From assembly GCA_016779445.1 (NCBI GenBank), contig JADHNP010000015.1, positions 1 through 43,236 on the forward strand: DNA of 43,236 nucleotides. Direction: 5' to 3'. This DNA comes from Luminiphilus sp. GTDB taxonomy: Bacteria; Pseudomonadota; Gammaproteobacteria; Pseudomonadales; Halieaceae. Positions 10,162-19,151 of this stretch are shown here, piece by piece. The notes under the pieces are model-generated. The model worked only from the letters and a program-made list of their open reading frames with translations. It was not told where the DNA came from and did no database searches. How positions within the stretch are numbered: position 1 is the first letter of the stretch; each line of letters begins with the position of its first letter. A program made the translations under genes and the position numbers.

Positions 10162-10620
10162 ATGAAACTGACTACTCGCGGTCGCTATGCCGTTACGGCA
10201 ATGCTGGATTTGGCTATCAATGGCGGTAGCCGGCCAGTGGCGCTGGCAGACATTTCCAGTCGGCAGGAGATTTCCTTGTCGTATCTGGAACAGCTATTCG
10301 CCAAGTTACGACGAGGAAAGCTGGTGATCAGTGCGCGCGGTCCGGGAGGCGGTTACCGGCTGGCAAGGAGCCGAACGGATATTTTTGTTGCACAGATCAT
10401 CGACGCCGTAGACGAATCAGTGGATGTCACGAGTTGTCAGGGAAAGGGAAATTGTCATCAAGGTGAAACCTGCCTGACTCATCACCTCTGGGAGGATTTG
10501 TCAGGACAGATTCATGAGTTTCTCAGTCGTATCAGTCTGGGAGATCTCATGGAGAAACGAGATCCACGTCATCGCAGAATGAGTGCGGACGGGATGCTGC
10601 AGACGCTCTCGGTTAGATAG
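10162..10620 (+). CDS. iscR: Fe-S cluster-responsive transcriptional regulator IscR
   Basis: 152 residues from ATG 10162, chosen because [18 protein letters not shown] matches the family's N-terminus; an upstream TTG in frame would lie inside the operator. It is an Rrf2-family winged-helix protein with recognition region [18 protein letters not shown] and the wing [11 protein letters not shown]. Cluster ligands C92, C98 and C104 and the unusual His ligand H107 are all present in the [20 protein letters not shown] segment. Known role: the holo form represses the isc operon, and both forms regulate other genes. It is first gene of the isc operon. No strong ribosome binding site precedes the ATG. 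Confidence 0.96.
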   Translation: MKLTTRGRYAVTAMLDLAINGGSRPVALADISSRQEISLSYLEQLFAKLRRGKLVISARGPGGGYRLARSRTDIFVAQIIDAVDESVDVTSCQGKGNCHQGETCLTHHLWEDLSGQIHEFLSRISLGDLMEKRDPRHRRMSADGMLQTLSVR

Positions 10621-10661
10621 ATCTGCTTGCAAACGTCAACGCACAGAGAGAAAAAACGAAT

Positions 10662-11894
10662 ATGAATGCACCGGTCACAGTACAAACTCCGATTTACCTC
10701 GACTATCTGTCGACGACACCTGTCGACCCGAGGGTGGCGACGGCCATGATGGCGTGCCTCTCTACGGAGGGTGTTTTTGGCAATCCTGCTTCTCGATCGC
10801 ATGTGTTTGGGTGGAAAGCCGAAGAGGCGGTCGAGAACGCGCGTAGTCAGGTTGCTGAGCTGATTAATGCGGATCCAAGGGAAATCGTCTGGACGTCAGG
10901 GGCAACCGAGTCTAACAACCTTGGCATTAAGGGGGTGGCGCATTTCTATCACAAGAAAGGTAAGCATATCGTTACCTCCAAGATTGAGCACAAGGCGGTT
11001 CTCGATACGTGCCGGCAGCTGGAGCGGGAAGGTTACGACATAACCTATCTTGACCCCGACGAACACGGGTTGACCACGCCTGCAATGATCCAAGGGGTCT
11101 TGCGCGAAGATACGATTTTGGTCAGCGTGATGCATGCTAACAATGAGATTGGTGTCGTCAACGATGTGGCGGGCATTGGCGAAGTGTGCCGTGCTGCAGG
11201 TGTGCTGCTGCATGTGGATGCCGCTCAGGGGGCGGGAAAGGTGCTTCTGGACATGGAGCAGATGAAAATCGATCTGCTATCGATGTCAGCCCATAAAATG
11301 TACGGTCCCAAGGGAATAGGTGCGTTATATGTGCGACGCAAACCCCGCGTCAGGATCGAGGCGCAAATGCACGGTGGTGGTCATGAGCGGGGAATGCGCT
11401 CTGGCACGCTTGCAACGCATCAGTTGGTGGGTTTTGGCGAAGCTGCCCGAATTGCGCGAGAGGAGATGGTCTCGGAAGGAGAGCGTCTATTGGCACTGAG
11501 AGAGCGGTTTTGGGCTGCCATCAATGACATTCCCGAGGTGCACATTAACGGTGACCGCAGCGCCCGCTTGCCGGGGGCGCTCAACGTCAGCTTCGCTTTT
11601 GTCGAAGGGGAGTCACTGCTGATGTCGTTGCGAGACCTTGCGATTTCCAGCGGTTCGGCCTGCACTTCTGCCAGTCTCGAGCCATCCTATGTACTGCGAG
11701 CGCTGGGATTAAACGATGAGCTGGCACACAGCTCACTGCGCTTCAGCTTTGGTCGATTTACCACAGAGCCTGAAGTTGATCATGCGGCACATTGCGTGCG
11801 GCATGCGGTAGAAAAACTGCGGGAGCTATCACCGCTCTGGGACATGTACCAGGACGGCGTAGATCTCAATACGATTGAGTGGGCTGCGCACTAA
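10662..11894 (+). CDS. iscS: Cysteine desulfurase IscS
   Basis: 410 residues (E. coli 404). This PLP enzyme turns cysteine into alanine plus a persulfide, supplying sulfur to IscU and to tRNA thiolation. The PLP lysine is K212 in [12 protein letters not shown]. The sulfur-carrying cysteine is in the mobile loop [14 protein letters not shown] near residue 334. The N-terminal [16 protein letters not shown] is close to the family's YLDYSATTP motif. The start has AGAGAG upstream. It lies 41 bases after iscR and 30 before iscU, so it belongs to the same operon. Confidence 0.97.
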   Translation: MNAPVTVQTPIYLDYLSTTPVDPRVATAMMACLSTEGVFGNPASRSHVFGWKAEEAVENARSQVAELINADPREIVWTSGATESNNLGIKGVAHFYHKKGKHIVTSKIEHKAVLDTCRQLEREGYDITYLDPDEHGLTTPAMIQGVLREDTILVSVMHANNEIGVVNDVAGIGEVCRAAGVLLHVDAAQGAGKVLLDMEQMKIDLLSMSAHKMYGPKGIGALYVRRKPRVRIEAQMHGGGHERGMRSGTLATHQLVGFGEAARIAREEMVSEGERLLALRERFWAAINDIPEVHINGDRSARLPGALNVSFAFVEGESLLMSLRDLAISSGSACTSASLEPSYVLRALGLNDELAHSSLRFSFGRFTTEPEVDHAAHCVRHAVEKLRELSPLWDMYQDGVDLNTIEWAAH

Positions 11895-11924
11895 AGCAGC
11901 CTGATAATTTTCTGGGAGAGCATC

Positions 11925-12308
11925 ATGGCATATAGCGAAAAAGTGATTGATCACTACGAGAACCCCCGCAATGTGGGCAAGCTCGATGAGGCTGACGACA
12001 GCATTGGCACGGGCATGGTTGGCGCGCCAGCATGTGGTGACGTTATGCGACTCCAAATACGCGTTAGCGATGATGGCATCATCGAGGATGCGAAATTTAA
12101 GACCTATGGTTGCGGGTCAGCCATCGCATCCAGCTCATTACTCACAGAATGGGTGAAGGGCAAAAATCTAGATGAAGCTGCTTCTATTAAAAATACAGAG
12201 ATAGCTCAAGAATTGTCGTTGCCGCCGGTCAAGATTCATTGCTCGGTGTTGGCAGAGGACGCCATTAAGGCTGCGGTCAAGAATTATCGTGACAAGAAGG
12301 GCGCTTGA
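11925..12308 (+). CDS. iscU: Fe-S cluster scaffold protein IscU
   Basis: 127 residues, nearly the E. coli length (128). [2Fe-2S] clusters are assembled on IscU from iron and IscS-derived sulfur. All expected ligands are present: C37 with D39 in GAPACGDVM, C63 in YGCGSA and C106 in KIHCSVLAEDA. The LPPVK motif (residues 99-103) that HscA recognises is intact. A GGGAGAG ribosome binding site precedes the ATG. The next gene, iscA, begins directly after the stop. Confidence 0.98.
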   Translation: MAYSEKVIDHYENPRNVGKLDEADDSIGTGMVGAPACGDVMRLQIRVSDDGIIEDAKFKTYGCGSAIASSSLLTEWVKGKNLDEAASIKNTEIAQELSLPPVKIHCSVLAEDAIKAAVKNYRDKKGA

Positions 12309-12632
12309 GTGGCGATCAGCCTCACATCGGAAGCCGCTGAGCATGTGGGTCGACAGCTGGCCGGGCGTGGCAGCGGCCAAGGAATACGCATCGGCGTAAA
12401 AACCTCTGGCTGCTCGGGTCTGGCTTACGTGCTGGAGTTTGTTGATCAGCCTGAGCCTGAAGATGCGGCTTTTGAGACCGATGGCGTAAAGATATTTGTC
12501 GATCCAAAAAGTTTGGTTTATCTGGATGGCACCGTGGTGGACTTCGCTCGAGAGGGACTGAATGAGGGATTGGAGTTTCGTAATCCCAATGTTGCCGGAG
12601 AGTGCGGCTGCGGCGAAAGCTTCACGGTCTGA
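12309..12632 (+). CDS. iscA: A-type Fe-S carrier protein IscA
   Basis: 107 residues, the E. coli length. It starts with GTG immediately after the iscU TGA, so translation is probably coupled. The three conserved cysteines are C35 in SGCSGLAY and C99 and C101 in the C-terminal CGCGESF. IscA carries clusters from the scaffold to apo-proteins. The N-terminal [13 protein letters not shown] fits the family, supporting the GTG start. Confidence 0.97.
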   Translation: MAISLTSEAAEHVGRQLAGRGSGQGIRIGVKTSGCSGLAYVLEFVDQPEPEDAAFETDGVKIFVDPKSLVYLDGTVVDFAREGLNEGLEFRNPNVAGECGCGESFTV

Positions 12633-12634
12633 TC

Positions 12635-13159
12635 TTGGAGCCTCTAGCGGGCGCTTCTGCCCGAGATTACTTTGTGCTGTTTCACATAGAGCCCGAGTTT
12701 CAGATTGATATGGCGGCGCTCGAGCGCGCCTACCACACCTTGTTGTCTCAGTTTCATCCCGATCGTTTTGCGGGTAAACCGCAGGTAGAGCAGCGCGTTG
12801 CTGCGCAGCTATGCGCCGACATCAATAGTGGCTTCCGAGTACTGTCGAGTGAGGTGCTCCGGGCCGAGTATCTGCTGAAGCGCGCTGGAGTTGACCTCGC
12901 CCAGGCCGAAAAGGAAGGGGTGGGGGCCGCGTTTCTCATGACGCAAATTGCATTACGGGAGCGCTTGGAGTCGGCGGATTCCGCGCATCCATCCGAGCGT
13001 GACGCATTGTCGGTCGAGATTAGGGATCGCTATAACGCTTCCAGAGATGCCTTTGCCTCCGCCGCAGAGGACGAGCGCTTTAAGGAAGCGGCCTGTTATT
13101 GGCAGGAGATGTGCTATTTGTCCAAGCTGCGGGACGCGACACGCGTCCGGGCAGCTTAA
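12635..13159 (+). CDS. hscB: Fe-S assembly J-domain co-chaperone HscB
   Basis: About 174 residues from TTG 12635, which lies 2 bases after the iscA stop. The open frame reaches back to GTG 12602 inside iscA, but that adds ten residues unlike the family. HscB delivers IscU to HscA and stimulates its ATPase. The N-terminal J domain begins ARDYFVLFHIEPEFQID and has the obligatory HPD tripeptide in QFHPDRFAGK. The C-terminal three-helix bundle binds IscU. E. coli HscB has 171 residues and starts MDYFTLF. A non-ATG start is unavoidable here, as there is no ATG before the J domain. Confidence 0.9.
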   Translation: MEPLAGASARDYFVLFHIEPEFQIDMAALERAYHTLLSQFHPDRFAGKPQVEQRVAAQLCADINSGFRVLSSEVLRAEYLLKRAGVDLAQAEKEGVGAAFLMTQIALRERLESADSAHPSERDALSVEIRDRYNASRDAFASAAEDERFKEAACYWQEMCYLSKLRDATRVRAA

Positions 13160-13161
13160 CG

Positions 13162-15045
13162 ATGGTGTTATTGCAAATCAGTGAGCCGGGGGAGCCCACG
13201 GCTAGTCATCATTCGCGTCAGATTGCGTTGGGGATCGATTTGGGCACCACTAACAGTTTGGTTGCTCATTTCGATGGCACTGAGACGCAAGTTCTGAAGG
13301 ATGATGCTGGCCGTGCCGCGCTGCCTTCGGTTGTTTACTTCGGTTCGGACGACACGAAAATCGGATATGCGGCCGAACCCTTTTCGGTCACGGAACCCGC
13401 CAACACGGTGGCTTCGGCAAAACGATTGCTGGGGCGCGCGCGGGAAGAATTTGCGGATGACCCCTATCTCACCCTGACTCAAGGTGGCGCTTTGGCGTTT
13501 TCGACAGCAGCGGGTGACAAGACTCCCGTGGAGGTGTCGTCTACTATTTTGAGTGCGCTCAAATGCCGGGCCGAGCAACATTTGTCTGGCAACATTGCCG
13601 GTGCGGTCATCACAGTCCCTGCTTATTTTGATGACGCGCAGCGTCAAGCGACCCGGCAGGCTGCAGAGCTCTCTGGCATCAGAGTGCTCAGGCTCCTCAA
13701 TGAACCCACTGCGGCAGCTGTCGCCTATGGTCTTGATGCCGATGCGGAAGAAGCGTCTATTCTGGCTGTTTATGACCTTGGTGGTGGCACGTTTGATATA
13801 TCCATTCTGCGTATGCGAGAGGGTTTATTCGAAGTGCTCGCCACTGGTGGTGACAGCGCTTTGGGCGGCGATGATTTCGATCGAGCGATCACCGACTTTT
13901 GGCTCGCTGAACTGGGGCTGACGCAACCGAGTGCGATACAGCGGCGGGTGCTGTTGGGCTTAGCGCGTAGCGCAAAAGAGACGCTCAGTGCCCAACAAGA
14001 AGTCACGATGGATTGCCGCGCGTTGGATATCGACTGCGCTGAACTGAGTTTGTCGCGGGAGGTGCTAGAGGGTCTGGTTGGCAGTCTTATCGACCGCACC
14101 TTGCAGGCGTGTGATGTGGCCCTGCTCGACGCCGAGGTTGATTCTGTCGACCGGGTGGTGTTGGTCGGAGGCGCAACCAGAATGCCGCGCGTTCGAGCCG
14201 CTGTCACGGAATGTTTTGGTCGAGAGCCTCTGTGCAGGCTGGATCCAGATCAGGTCGTCGCGATGGGCGCAGCCAGACAAGCTGATGTGTTGGTTGGGAA
14301 TCGAGGCGAGGGTGAAGCATTATTACTGGATGTGATTCCACTCTCTCTTGGACTAGAAACCTACGGGGGGTTGGTAGAGAAAATTATTGAGCGCAACAGC
14401 ACTATCCCGGTAGCGCGTGCGCAGGAATTCACTACCGCCCGTGATGGGCAGACCGGGCTGGTCGTCCATGTGCTGCAGGGTGAGCGCGAGCGCGTGGAGG
14501 ATTGCCGATCCTTAGCTCGATTTGAACTCACTGGTATTCCCCCCATGGTGGCGGGTGCGGCTCGAATCGAAGTAACGTTTCGAGTGGATGCCGATGGCAT
14601 TCTTGAGGTCACAGCAGTCGAGCAACTGACGGGTGCGCGCAGTGAGGTGATCGTTAAACCGGCATTTGGTCTCGACGAGACGCAAATTACTGAGATGCTG
14701 AAGGCCAGTTATGAGTTTGCTGCTGAGGACATGACTGCCCGTCAATTGGCGGAAGCCCGCGTAGAGGGCGAGGCGCTATTGGCCGGACTCCAGTCGGCAA
14801 TGTCGCAAGACGGTGATCTGTTAGTTGTCGATGAGGCGCAACATCTCAAGGAGGGCATGCAGGCGCTTGAGGGCATTCTTGCGGCGGACGATCCACAAGC
14901 CATACGAGAGATGACTGAGCAAGTCGGCCGGGTTAGTGAGGATTTTGCGGCTCGCCGGATGGATCGCAGCATTCAGAGTGCGCTGAAAGGGGTGTCGCTG
15001 ACTTCTCTAGATGCCGATCAAACAGAGGAACGAAGCGACTCATGA
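13162..15045 (+). CDS. hscA: Fe-S assembly Hsp70 chaperone HscA
   Basis: 627 residues from ATG 13162 (E. coli 616). This start gives MVLLQISEPG, matching E. coli MALLQISEPG. The longer frame from 13099 would run into hscB. HscA binds the LPPVK motif of IscU and drives cluster release with ATP. The nucleotide-binding domain shows ALGIDLGTTNSLVAHF, AVYDLGGGTFDISIL and VVLVGGATRMPRVR. The substrate-binding domain starts near VIPLSLGLETYGG, and a helical lid follows. It lies 2 bases after the hscB stop, and its own stop overlaps fdx as ATGA. Confidence 0.96.
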   Translation: MVLLQISEPGEPTASHHSRQIALGIDLGTTNSLVAHFDGTETQVLKDDAGRAALPSVVYFGSDDTKIGYAAEPFSVTEPANTVASAKRLLGRAREEFADDPYLTLTQGGALAFSTAAGDKTPVEVSSTILSALKCRAEQHLSGNIAGAVITVPAYFDDAQRQATRQAAELSGIRVLRLLNEPTAAAVAYGLDADAEEASILAVYDLGGGTFDISILRMREGLFEVLATGGDSALGGDDFDRAITDFWLAELGLTQPSAIQRRVLLGLARSAKETLSAQQEVTMDCRALDIDCAELSLSREVLEGLVGSLIDRTLQACDVALLDAEVDSVDRVVLVGGATRMPRVRAAVTECFGREPLCRLDPDQVVAMGAARQADVLVGNRGEGEALLLDVIPLSLGLETYGGLVEKIIERNSTIPVARAQEFTTARDGQTGLVVHVLQGERERVEDCRSLARFELTGIPPMVAGAARIEVTFRVDADGILEVTAVEQLTGARSEVIVKPAFGLDETQITEMLKASYEFAAEDMTARQLAEARVEGEALLAGLQSAMSQDGDLLVVDEAQHLKEGMQALEGILAADDPQAIREMTEQVGRVSEDFAARRMDRSIQSALKGVSLTSLDADQTEERSDS

Positions 15046-15380
15046 CGGAAATTGTAGTGCTACCCCACCATGAAATTTGCCCTGAAGGTGCTGTTGTAGA
15101 GGCTGAGGCAGGTGAGAGTATCTGTGAGGCTTTGCTACGGCATGACATTGGTATCGAGCATGCCTGCGAGATGTCCTGTGCCTGTACCACCTGTCATGTG
15201 ATCGTGCGGGAGGGCTTTGAGTCCCTGGAAGACGCAGATGAACTCGAAGAGGATTACCTAGACAAAGCATGGGGATTGGAGCCCGAATCGCGTCTGTCCT
15301 GCCAAGCAAAAGTAGCATCAAACCCTCTGGTGGTAGAGATACCACGCTACACCATTAACCATGCTTCGGAGAGACACTGA
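15042..15380 (+). CDS. fdx: [2Fe-2S] ferredoxin of the ISC system
   Basis: 112 residues (E. coli Fdx 111). It supplies electrons for cluster assembly on IscU. The cluster ligands are C42, C48 and C51 in HACEMSCACTTCH and C87 in SRLSCQAKV, the same numbering as E. coli; the extra C46 is also conserved there. The acidic DADELEEDYLD stretch is typical of adrenodoxin-like ferredoxins. It is the last gene of the isc operon. iscX, which follows fdx in many gammaproteobacteria, is absent, and a promoter for ndk comes next. Confidence 0.97.
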   Translation: MTEIVVLPHHEICPEGAVVEAEAGESICEALLRHDIGIEHACEMSCACTTCHVIVREGFESLEDADELEEDYLDKAWGLEPESRLSCQAKVASNPLVVEIPRYTINHASERH

Positions 15381-15407
15381 GGCGGCTTCGTCGCCGGTAT
15401 TGTTGCC

Positions 15408-15436
15408 ATGACACTGATTGGCAAAGCCCGTATACT
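15408..15436 (+). promoter_or_regulatory. Sigma70-type promoter for ndk
   Basis: ATGACA (15408-15413) and TATACT (15431-15436) have exactly 17 bases between them, 5/6 matches each. The start codon of ndk is about 53 bases downstream. A short GC hairpin just before it (15381-15395, GGCG/CGCC arms) with only a weak T tail could end the isc transcript, but I do not trust it as a terminator. Confidence 0.6.
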
Positions 15437-15489
15437 CCGCGCCCGCGGGCACGGAGCCTGCGAGTTGATAAGAACAATTGGAGACTATC

Positions 15490-15915
15490 ATGGCGGTAGA
15501 GCGTACTTTATCGATCATCAAACCGGACGCGGTAGGCAAAAATGTGATTGGACAAATCATCAGTCGATTTGAAGCCGCGGGATTGACAGTAGTGGCCGCT
15601 AAATTGGTCCACCTTTCCGATACGATAGCTGGCGGCTTTTATGCGGAGCATAAGGAGCGTCCCTTTTACGCCGATCTGGTGGCATTTATGACCTCGGGGC
15701 CTGTTGTGGTTCAGGTGCTCGAGGGCGAGAATGCCATTGCGCTCAACCGTGAGCTGATGGGCGCTACCAATCCCCAGGAGGCCGCACCGGGCACGATCAG
15801 GGCTGAATTCGCACAATCCATCGACGCCAATGCTGTACATGGGTCAGACTCTCCTGCCTCTGCAGAGAGAGAGGTTGCCTATTTCTTTGCTTCCAGTGAG
15901 ATTTACGCACGCTGA
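15490..15915 (+). CDS. ndk: Nucleoside diphosphate kinase
   Basis: 141 residues (E. coli 143). It moves the gamma phosphate from ATP to other NDPs through a phosphohistidine. The active-site His is H117 in [12 protein letters not shown], and [12 protein letters not shown] is the N-terminal signature. ATG 15490 is chosen over the in-frame TTG 15478 because GGAG lies between them at the right distance and the family starts MAVERT or MAIERT. rlmN starts on the base after the stop codon. Confidence 0.97.
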   Translation: MAVERTLSIIKPDAVGKNVIGQIISRFEAAGLTVVAAKLVHLSDTIAGGFYAEHKERPFYADLVAFMTSGPVVVQVLEGENAIALNRELMGATNPQEAAPGTIRAEFAQSIDANAVHGSDSPASAEREVAYFFASSEIYAR

Positions 15916-17094
15916 ATGTCAGCGGGCGGTGACGCGATGACGGCCCCTCCGGAACTGATCGCCTCTGCCGCCCCTGCGCCCCGAGTCAACCTTCTGGGTT
16001 TGACACGAGGCCAGCTTGAAGCTTTTTTTATAGACCTTGGCGAGAAGCGATTTCGTGCCCAGCAGGTAATGAAGTGGGTGCACCATCGTGGCGTGAGGGA
16101 CTTCGCGGAAATGACTGACCTGAGTCGTTCCCTGCGCGAGCGGCTTCAGGATATGGCCGAAGTGACGCCTCCTATCATTGCCGAGCAGCAGGATTCTGCT
16201 GACGGGACCCGTAAGTGGGCCATTGCGGTGCAAGGCGGTAGTTTGGTCGAAGCGGTGCTTATTCCCGAAGGCGATCGGGCGACCCTTTGCGTTTCTTCGC
16301 AGGTAGGTTGTAGTCTCGATTGCACTTTTTGTTCCACCGGTAAGCAAGGCTTCCAGCGCGATCTCACCGCTGCGGAAATTATCGGACAGGTGTGGCTAGC
16401 GATTAATTCCTACGATGGCTGGCAATCCGGGAAGGGCCGCGTCGTTACCAATGTTGTCATGATGGGCATGGGAGAGCCGTTACTGAATTTCGACAATGTG
16501 GTGGCGGCAATGAACTTGATGTGCGACGACCTTGCCTATGGGTTGTCGAAGCGCAAAGTCACTTTATCGACTTCCGGAGTGGTACCAAATCTTGATCGGC
16601 TCGCAGAGTGGGCCGATGTCAGCCTGGCTGTCTCTTTGCATGCTCCCAACGACGCGTTGCGTGATCAAATTGTGCCCATCAATCGCAAATATCCGATTGC
16701 GAGATTGCTGGAGTCAGCCCGGGCCTACCTCGACGCCCAGCCAGACAAGAAACGAGTAGTGACGATTGAGTACACGCTGTTAGCCGGGGTAAATGACAGC
16801 GTAGCGCAGGCGAGAGAGTTGGCGGCGCTGCTCAAGTATTATCCTTGTAAGATCAATTTGATCCCCTTCAATGATTTTCCTGATTCGGGCTACCAGCGCC
16901 CCAGTGGCAATGCGGTGAGTCGATTCTGGCAGGTACTGATAGACGCCGGATTTGTCGTGACAGTCCGTACGACGCGGGGAGACGACATTGATGCAGCATG
17001 TGGTCAGCTGGTGGGTGAGGTGGTTGATCGCACTCGCCGGGCTGCTCGTCACAGAGCTGGACGCGGCACTCGGAGCCTGATGCAATCAACCTAA
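15916..17094 (+). CDS. rlmN: Dual-specificity rRNA/tRNA adenine-C2 methyltransferase RlmN
   Basis: 392 residues. This radical SAM enzyme makes 2-methyladenosine at A2503 of 23S rRNA and A37 of some tRNAs. The cluster motif CSLDCTFC gives ligands C132, C136 and C139. The SAM-binding [12 protein letters not shown] and the C-terminal [10 protein letters not shown], with the methyl-transfer cysteine, are present. The N-terminal helical domain [16 protein letters not shown] is also typical. The ATG abuts the ndk stop; ATG 15937 (MTAPPEL) is an alternative start that would drop seven residues. Confidence 0.96.
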   Translation: MSAGGDAMTAPPELIASAAPAPRVNLLGLTRGQLEAFFIDLGEKRFRAQQVMKWVHHRGVRDFAEMTDLSRSLRERLQDMAEVTPPIIAEQQDSADGTRKWAIAVQGGSLVEAVLIPEGDRATLCVSSQVGCSLDCTFCSTGKQGFQRDLTAAEIIGQVWLAINSYDGWQSGKGRVVTNVVMMGMGEPLLNFDNVVAAMNLMCDDLAYGLSKRKVTLSTSGVVPNLDRLAEWADVSLAVSLHAPNDALRDQIVPINRKYPIARLLESARAYLDAQPDKKRVVTIEYTLLAGVNDSVAQARELAALLKYYPCKINLIPFNDFPDSGYQRPSGNAVSRFWQVLIDAGFVVTVRTTRGDDIDAACGQLVGEVVDRTRRAARHRAGRGTRSLMQST

Positions 17095-17113
17095 CAGTGA
17101 AGAGAAACGGCCC

Positions 17114-17974
17114 ATGACCTCTGTACCTGTGGCGAAGCAACCCGATCTCAGTCGCAACTTATCCCGTGAAGCGATCCGCGGTAGATTGGGCGCGGGTGTG
17201 CGTCTTGGAGGCGGGCGCCTGCTCTGGCCAATTGCCGTAGTGCTTTGCCTATTGGTTGGTTGTGTCACGGAATACAGCGGTGGAACTCAGCGATCTTCTG
17301 ACCCTGATGCGACGTTGGACAAGCGGGTCGCGCTGGCACGACAGTACATTGGGGTGGGTGACTGGGAAAATGCCAAGCGCAATCTCGAGCTTGCCCAGGA
17401 GATTGACCCCGAAAATGCAGAGGTATTTGAGGCTTTTGCGCTGATCTATCAGAGCACGGGTGAGTTTGACATGGCGGAGTTGCAGTTTAAGGCTGCGCTG
17501 AAGGCAGACCCCAATCTCGCACGTGCACGCAATAATTACGCTGCTTTCCTGTATTCGCAAGGGCGCTACGGTCAGGCTGAGAGCGAGTTTCAGCGCGTGA
17601 CCGAAGACACGCTTTACAGCGCCAGGCCCATGGCATTTGTCAATTTGGGTTTGTGTCGAATCCAACTGGGAGAACAGGCCAAGGCACAGTCCGCCTTTAC
17701 TCGAGCGCTCGGGATGGATCGTCGGAATCCTGCTGCATTATTGGAGATGGGATTTCTCCGTCTCGAAGCGGGTGATACTGGCGAAGCCAAACGGTATCAT
17801 GACGCCTACAGGACAGTTTCTCCTCAGCAATCGCCGCGGGGATTACTGCTGGGGCTCATGATCGCGGACGCAATCGGCGATCAGGATGCCTTGGGCAGTT
17901 ATGAGTTGGCGTTGCGTAACCTGTACCCGGATTCGTCCGAGTACAGCGCCTGGATGGAACGTCAGAGTCGATAA
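17114..17974 (+). CDS. pilW: Type IV pilus biogenesis TPR lipoprotein PilW (PilF)
   Basis: 286 residues as drawn. A hydrophobic stretch ending LCLLVGC predicts an outer-membrane lipoprotein with lipidated C50. Behind it lie TPR repeats from about residue 68 to 250 (DWENAKRNLELAQEIDP, GEFDMAELQFKAALKADP, GRYGQAESEFQ). In Pseudomonas this protein, called PilF, is needed for correct placement of the secretin PilQ. The 49-residue leader is long for a lipoprotein. GTG 17198 would give a 21-residue leader, but its ribosome site is poor. Its place between rlmN and ispG is the standard one, though rodZ, normally next, is missing. Confidence 0.88.
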   Translation: MTSVPVAKQPDLSRNLSREAIRGRLGAGVRLGGGRLLWPIAVVLCLLVGCVTEYSGGTQRSSDPDATLDKRVALARQYIGVGDWENAKRNLELAQEIDPENAEVFEAFALIYQSTGEFDMAELQFKAALKADPNLARARNNYAAFLYSQGRYGQAESEFQRVTEDTLYSARPMAFVNLGLCRIQLGEQAKAQSAFTRALGMDRRNPAALLEMGFLRLEAGDTGEAKRYHDAYRTVSPQQSPRGLLLGLMIADAIGDQDALGSYELALRNLYPDSSEYSAWMERQSR

Positions 17975-18016
17975 AGCGTAACGGGCCCGAGAGCCGGTTA
18001 CCGGAGAGCCAAGGTC

Positions 18017-19144
18017 ATGAGCCAGCCGTCACCGATAAAGCGCCGTATCAGCCGACAGATCAATGTGGGGGGAGTTCCCATTGGTGGTGATGCGCCCATT
18101 GCTGTTCAGAGTATGACGAACACTGAGACATGCGATGTGGAGGCGACCGTTGCCCAAATTCGAGGGATCGCTGACGCTGGTGCCGATCTGGTACGTGTTT
18201 CGGTTCCCAGTATGGATGCCGCAGAAGCCTTCCGGGACATCAGGCGTCATGCGGAAATTCCTTTGATAGCGGATATTCATTTTGACCACAAGATTGCACT
18301 GAAAGTGGCCGAGTACGGCGTAGATTGTCTGCGAATCAATCCCGGCAATATCGGTCGTGAATCCAAGGTTAAAGAGGTGATTGCCGCTTGTCAGGACCGG
18401 GGTATCCCCATTCGTATTGGGGTCAATGCGGGATCCTTGGGAAAGGATTTACTCAGGAAATATCCCGAACCTAATGCCGATGCATTGGTAGAATCAGCGT
18501 TGCGCAATGTCGACATCCTCAGTCGACACCAGTTTGACGATTTTAAGGTCAGCGTCAAAGCCTCGGAAGTCTTCATGGCGGTCGAGGCATACCGAAAGCT
18601 GGCCAACCAGATCGAACAGCCATTGCACCTGGGGATCACTGAGGCCGGTGGAATTCGGGGCGGTACCGTAAAGTCCGCAGTAGGGCTCGGCATGCTGCTT
18701 ATGGAGGGGATTGGCGATACCATCCGCGTCTCGCTGGCTGCCGATCCCGTTGAAGAGATTAAAGTGGGTTTTGAGATTCTAAAAAGCCTTAAGCTCCGCA
18801 CGAACGGCATCAACTTTATCGCGTGTCCCAGTTGCTCTCGGCAGAACTTTGATGTGATTAGCACCATGAACGAACTGGAAAGTCGTTTGGATGATGTGCG
18901 TACGCCAATGGATGTGGCGGTCATCGGCTGTATCGTCAATGGTCCCGGAGAGGCGCGAGAGGCGGACGTAGGGCTTACAGGTGCCACGCCGAACAACTTG
19001 ATCTATCTAGCTGGTGAACCTGACCATAAAGTGAGTAATCAGGATTTCGTGGATCATCTTGAGAGCGTGATTCGGGACAAAGCTCAGGCCCTCGAGGCGG
19101 CACGTGCCGAGCGAGAAGCCAATATTATTTCCAGCACACACTGA
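18017..19144 (+). CDS. ispG: 4-hydroxy-3-methylbut-2-en-1-yl diphosphate synthase IspG
   Basis: 375 residues (E. coli 372). This [4Fe-4S] enzyme reduces MEcPP to HMBPP in the non-mevalonate isoprenoid pathway, so the cell makes isoprenoids by the MEP route. The N-terminal TIM barrel includes [19 protein letters not shown] and [13 protein letters not shown]. The cluster-binding C-terminal part holds [13 protein letters not shown] and [13 protein letters not shown], with the expected three cysteines. GGAG and AAGG stand upstream of the ATG. It follows pilW by 42 bases and precedes hisS by 7. Confidence 0.97.
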   Translation: MSQPSPIKRRISRQINVGGVPIGGDAPIAVQSMTNTETCDVEATVAQIRGIADAGADLVRVSVPSMDAAEAFRDIRRHAEIPLIADIHFDHKIALKVAEYGVDCLRINPGNIGRESKVKEVIAACQDRGIPIRIGVNAGSLGKDLLRKYPEPNADALVESALRNVDILSRHQFDDFKVSVKASEVFMAVEAYRKLANQIEQPLHLGITEAGGIRGGTVKSAVGLGMLLMEGIGDTIRVSLAADPVEEIKVGFEILKSLKLRTNGINFIACPSCSRQNFDVISTMNELESRLDDVRTPMDVAVIGCIVNGPGEAREADVGLTGATPNNLIYLAGEPDHKVSNQDFVDHLESVIRDKAQALEAARAEREANIISSTH

Positions 19145-19151
19145 TCAACTT

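Noticed and set aside
13099-13161. Longer N-terminus for HscA
   Set aside because: Overlaps hscB in another frame; the family start MVLLQISEPG begins at 13162.
17975-18016. GTAAC/GTTAC inverted repeat between pilW and ispG as a terminator
   Set aside because: The stem has a bulge and no T run, and co-transcription of this block is expected.
18391-18996. 201-codon minus-strand frame opposite ispG
   Set aside because: Antisense shadow of a highly conserved gene.
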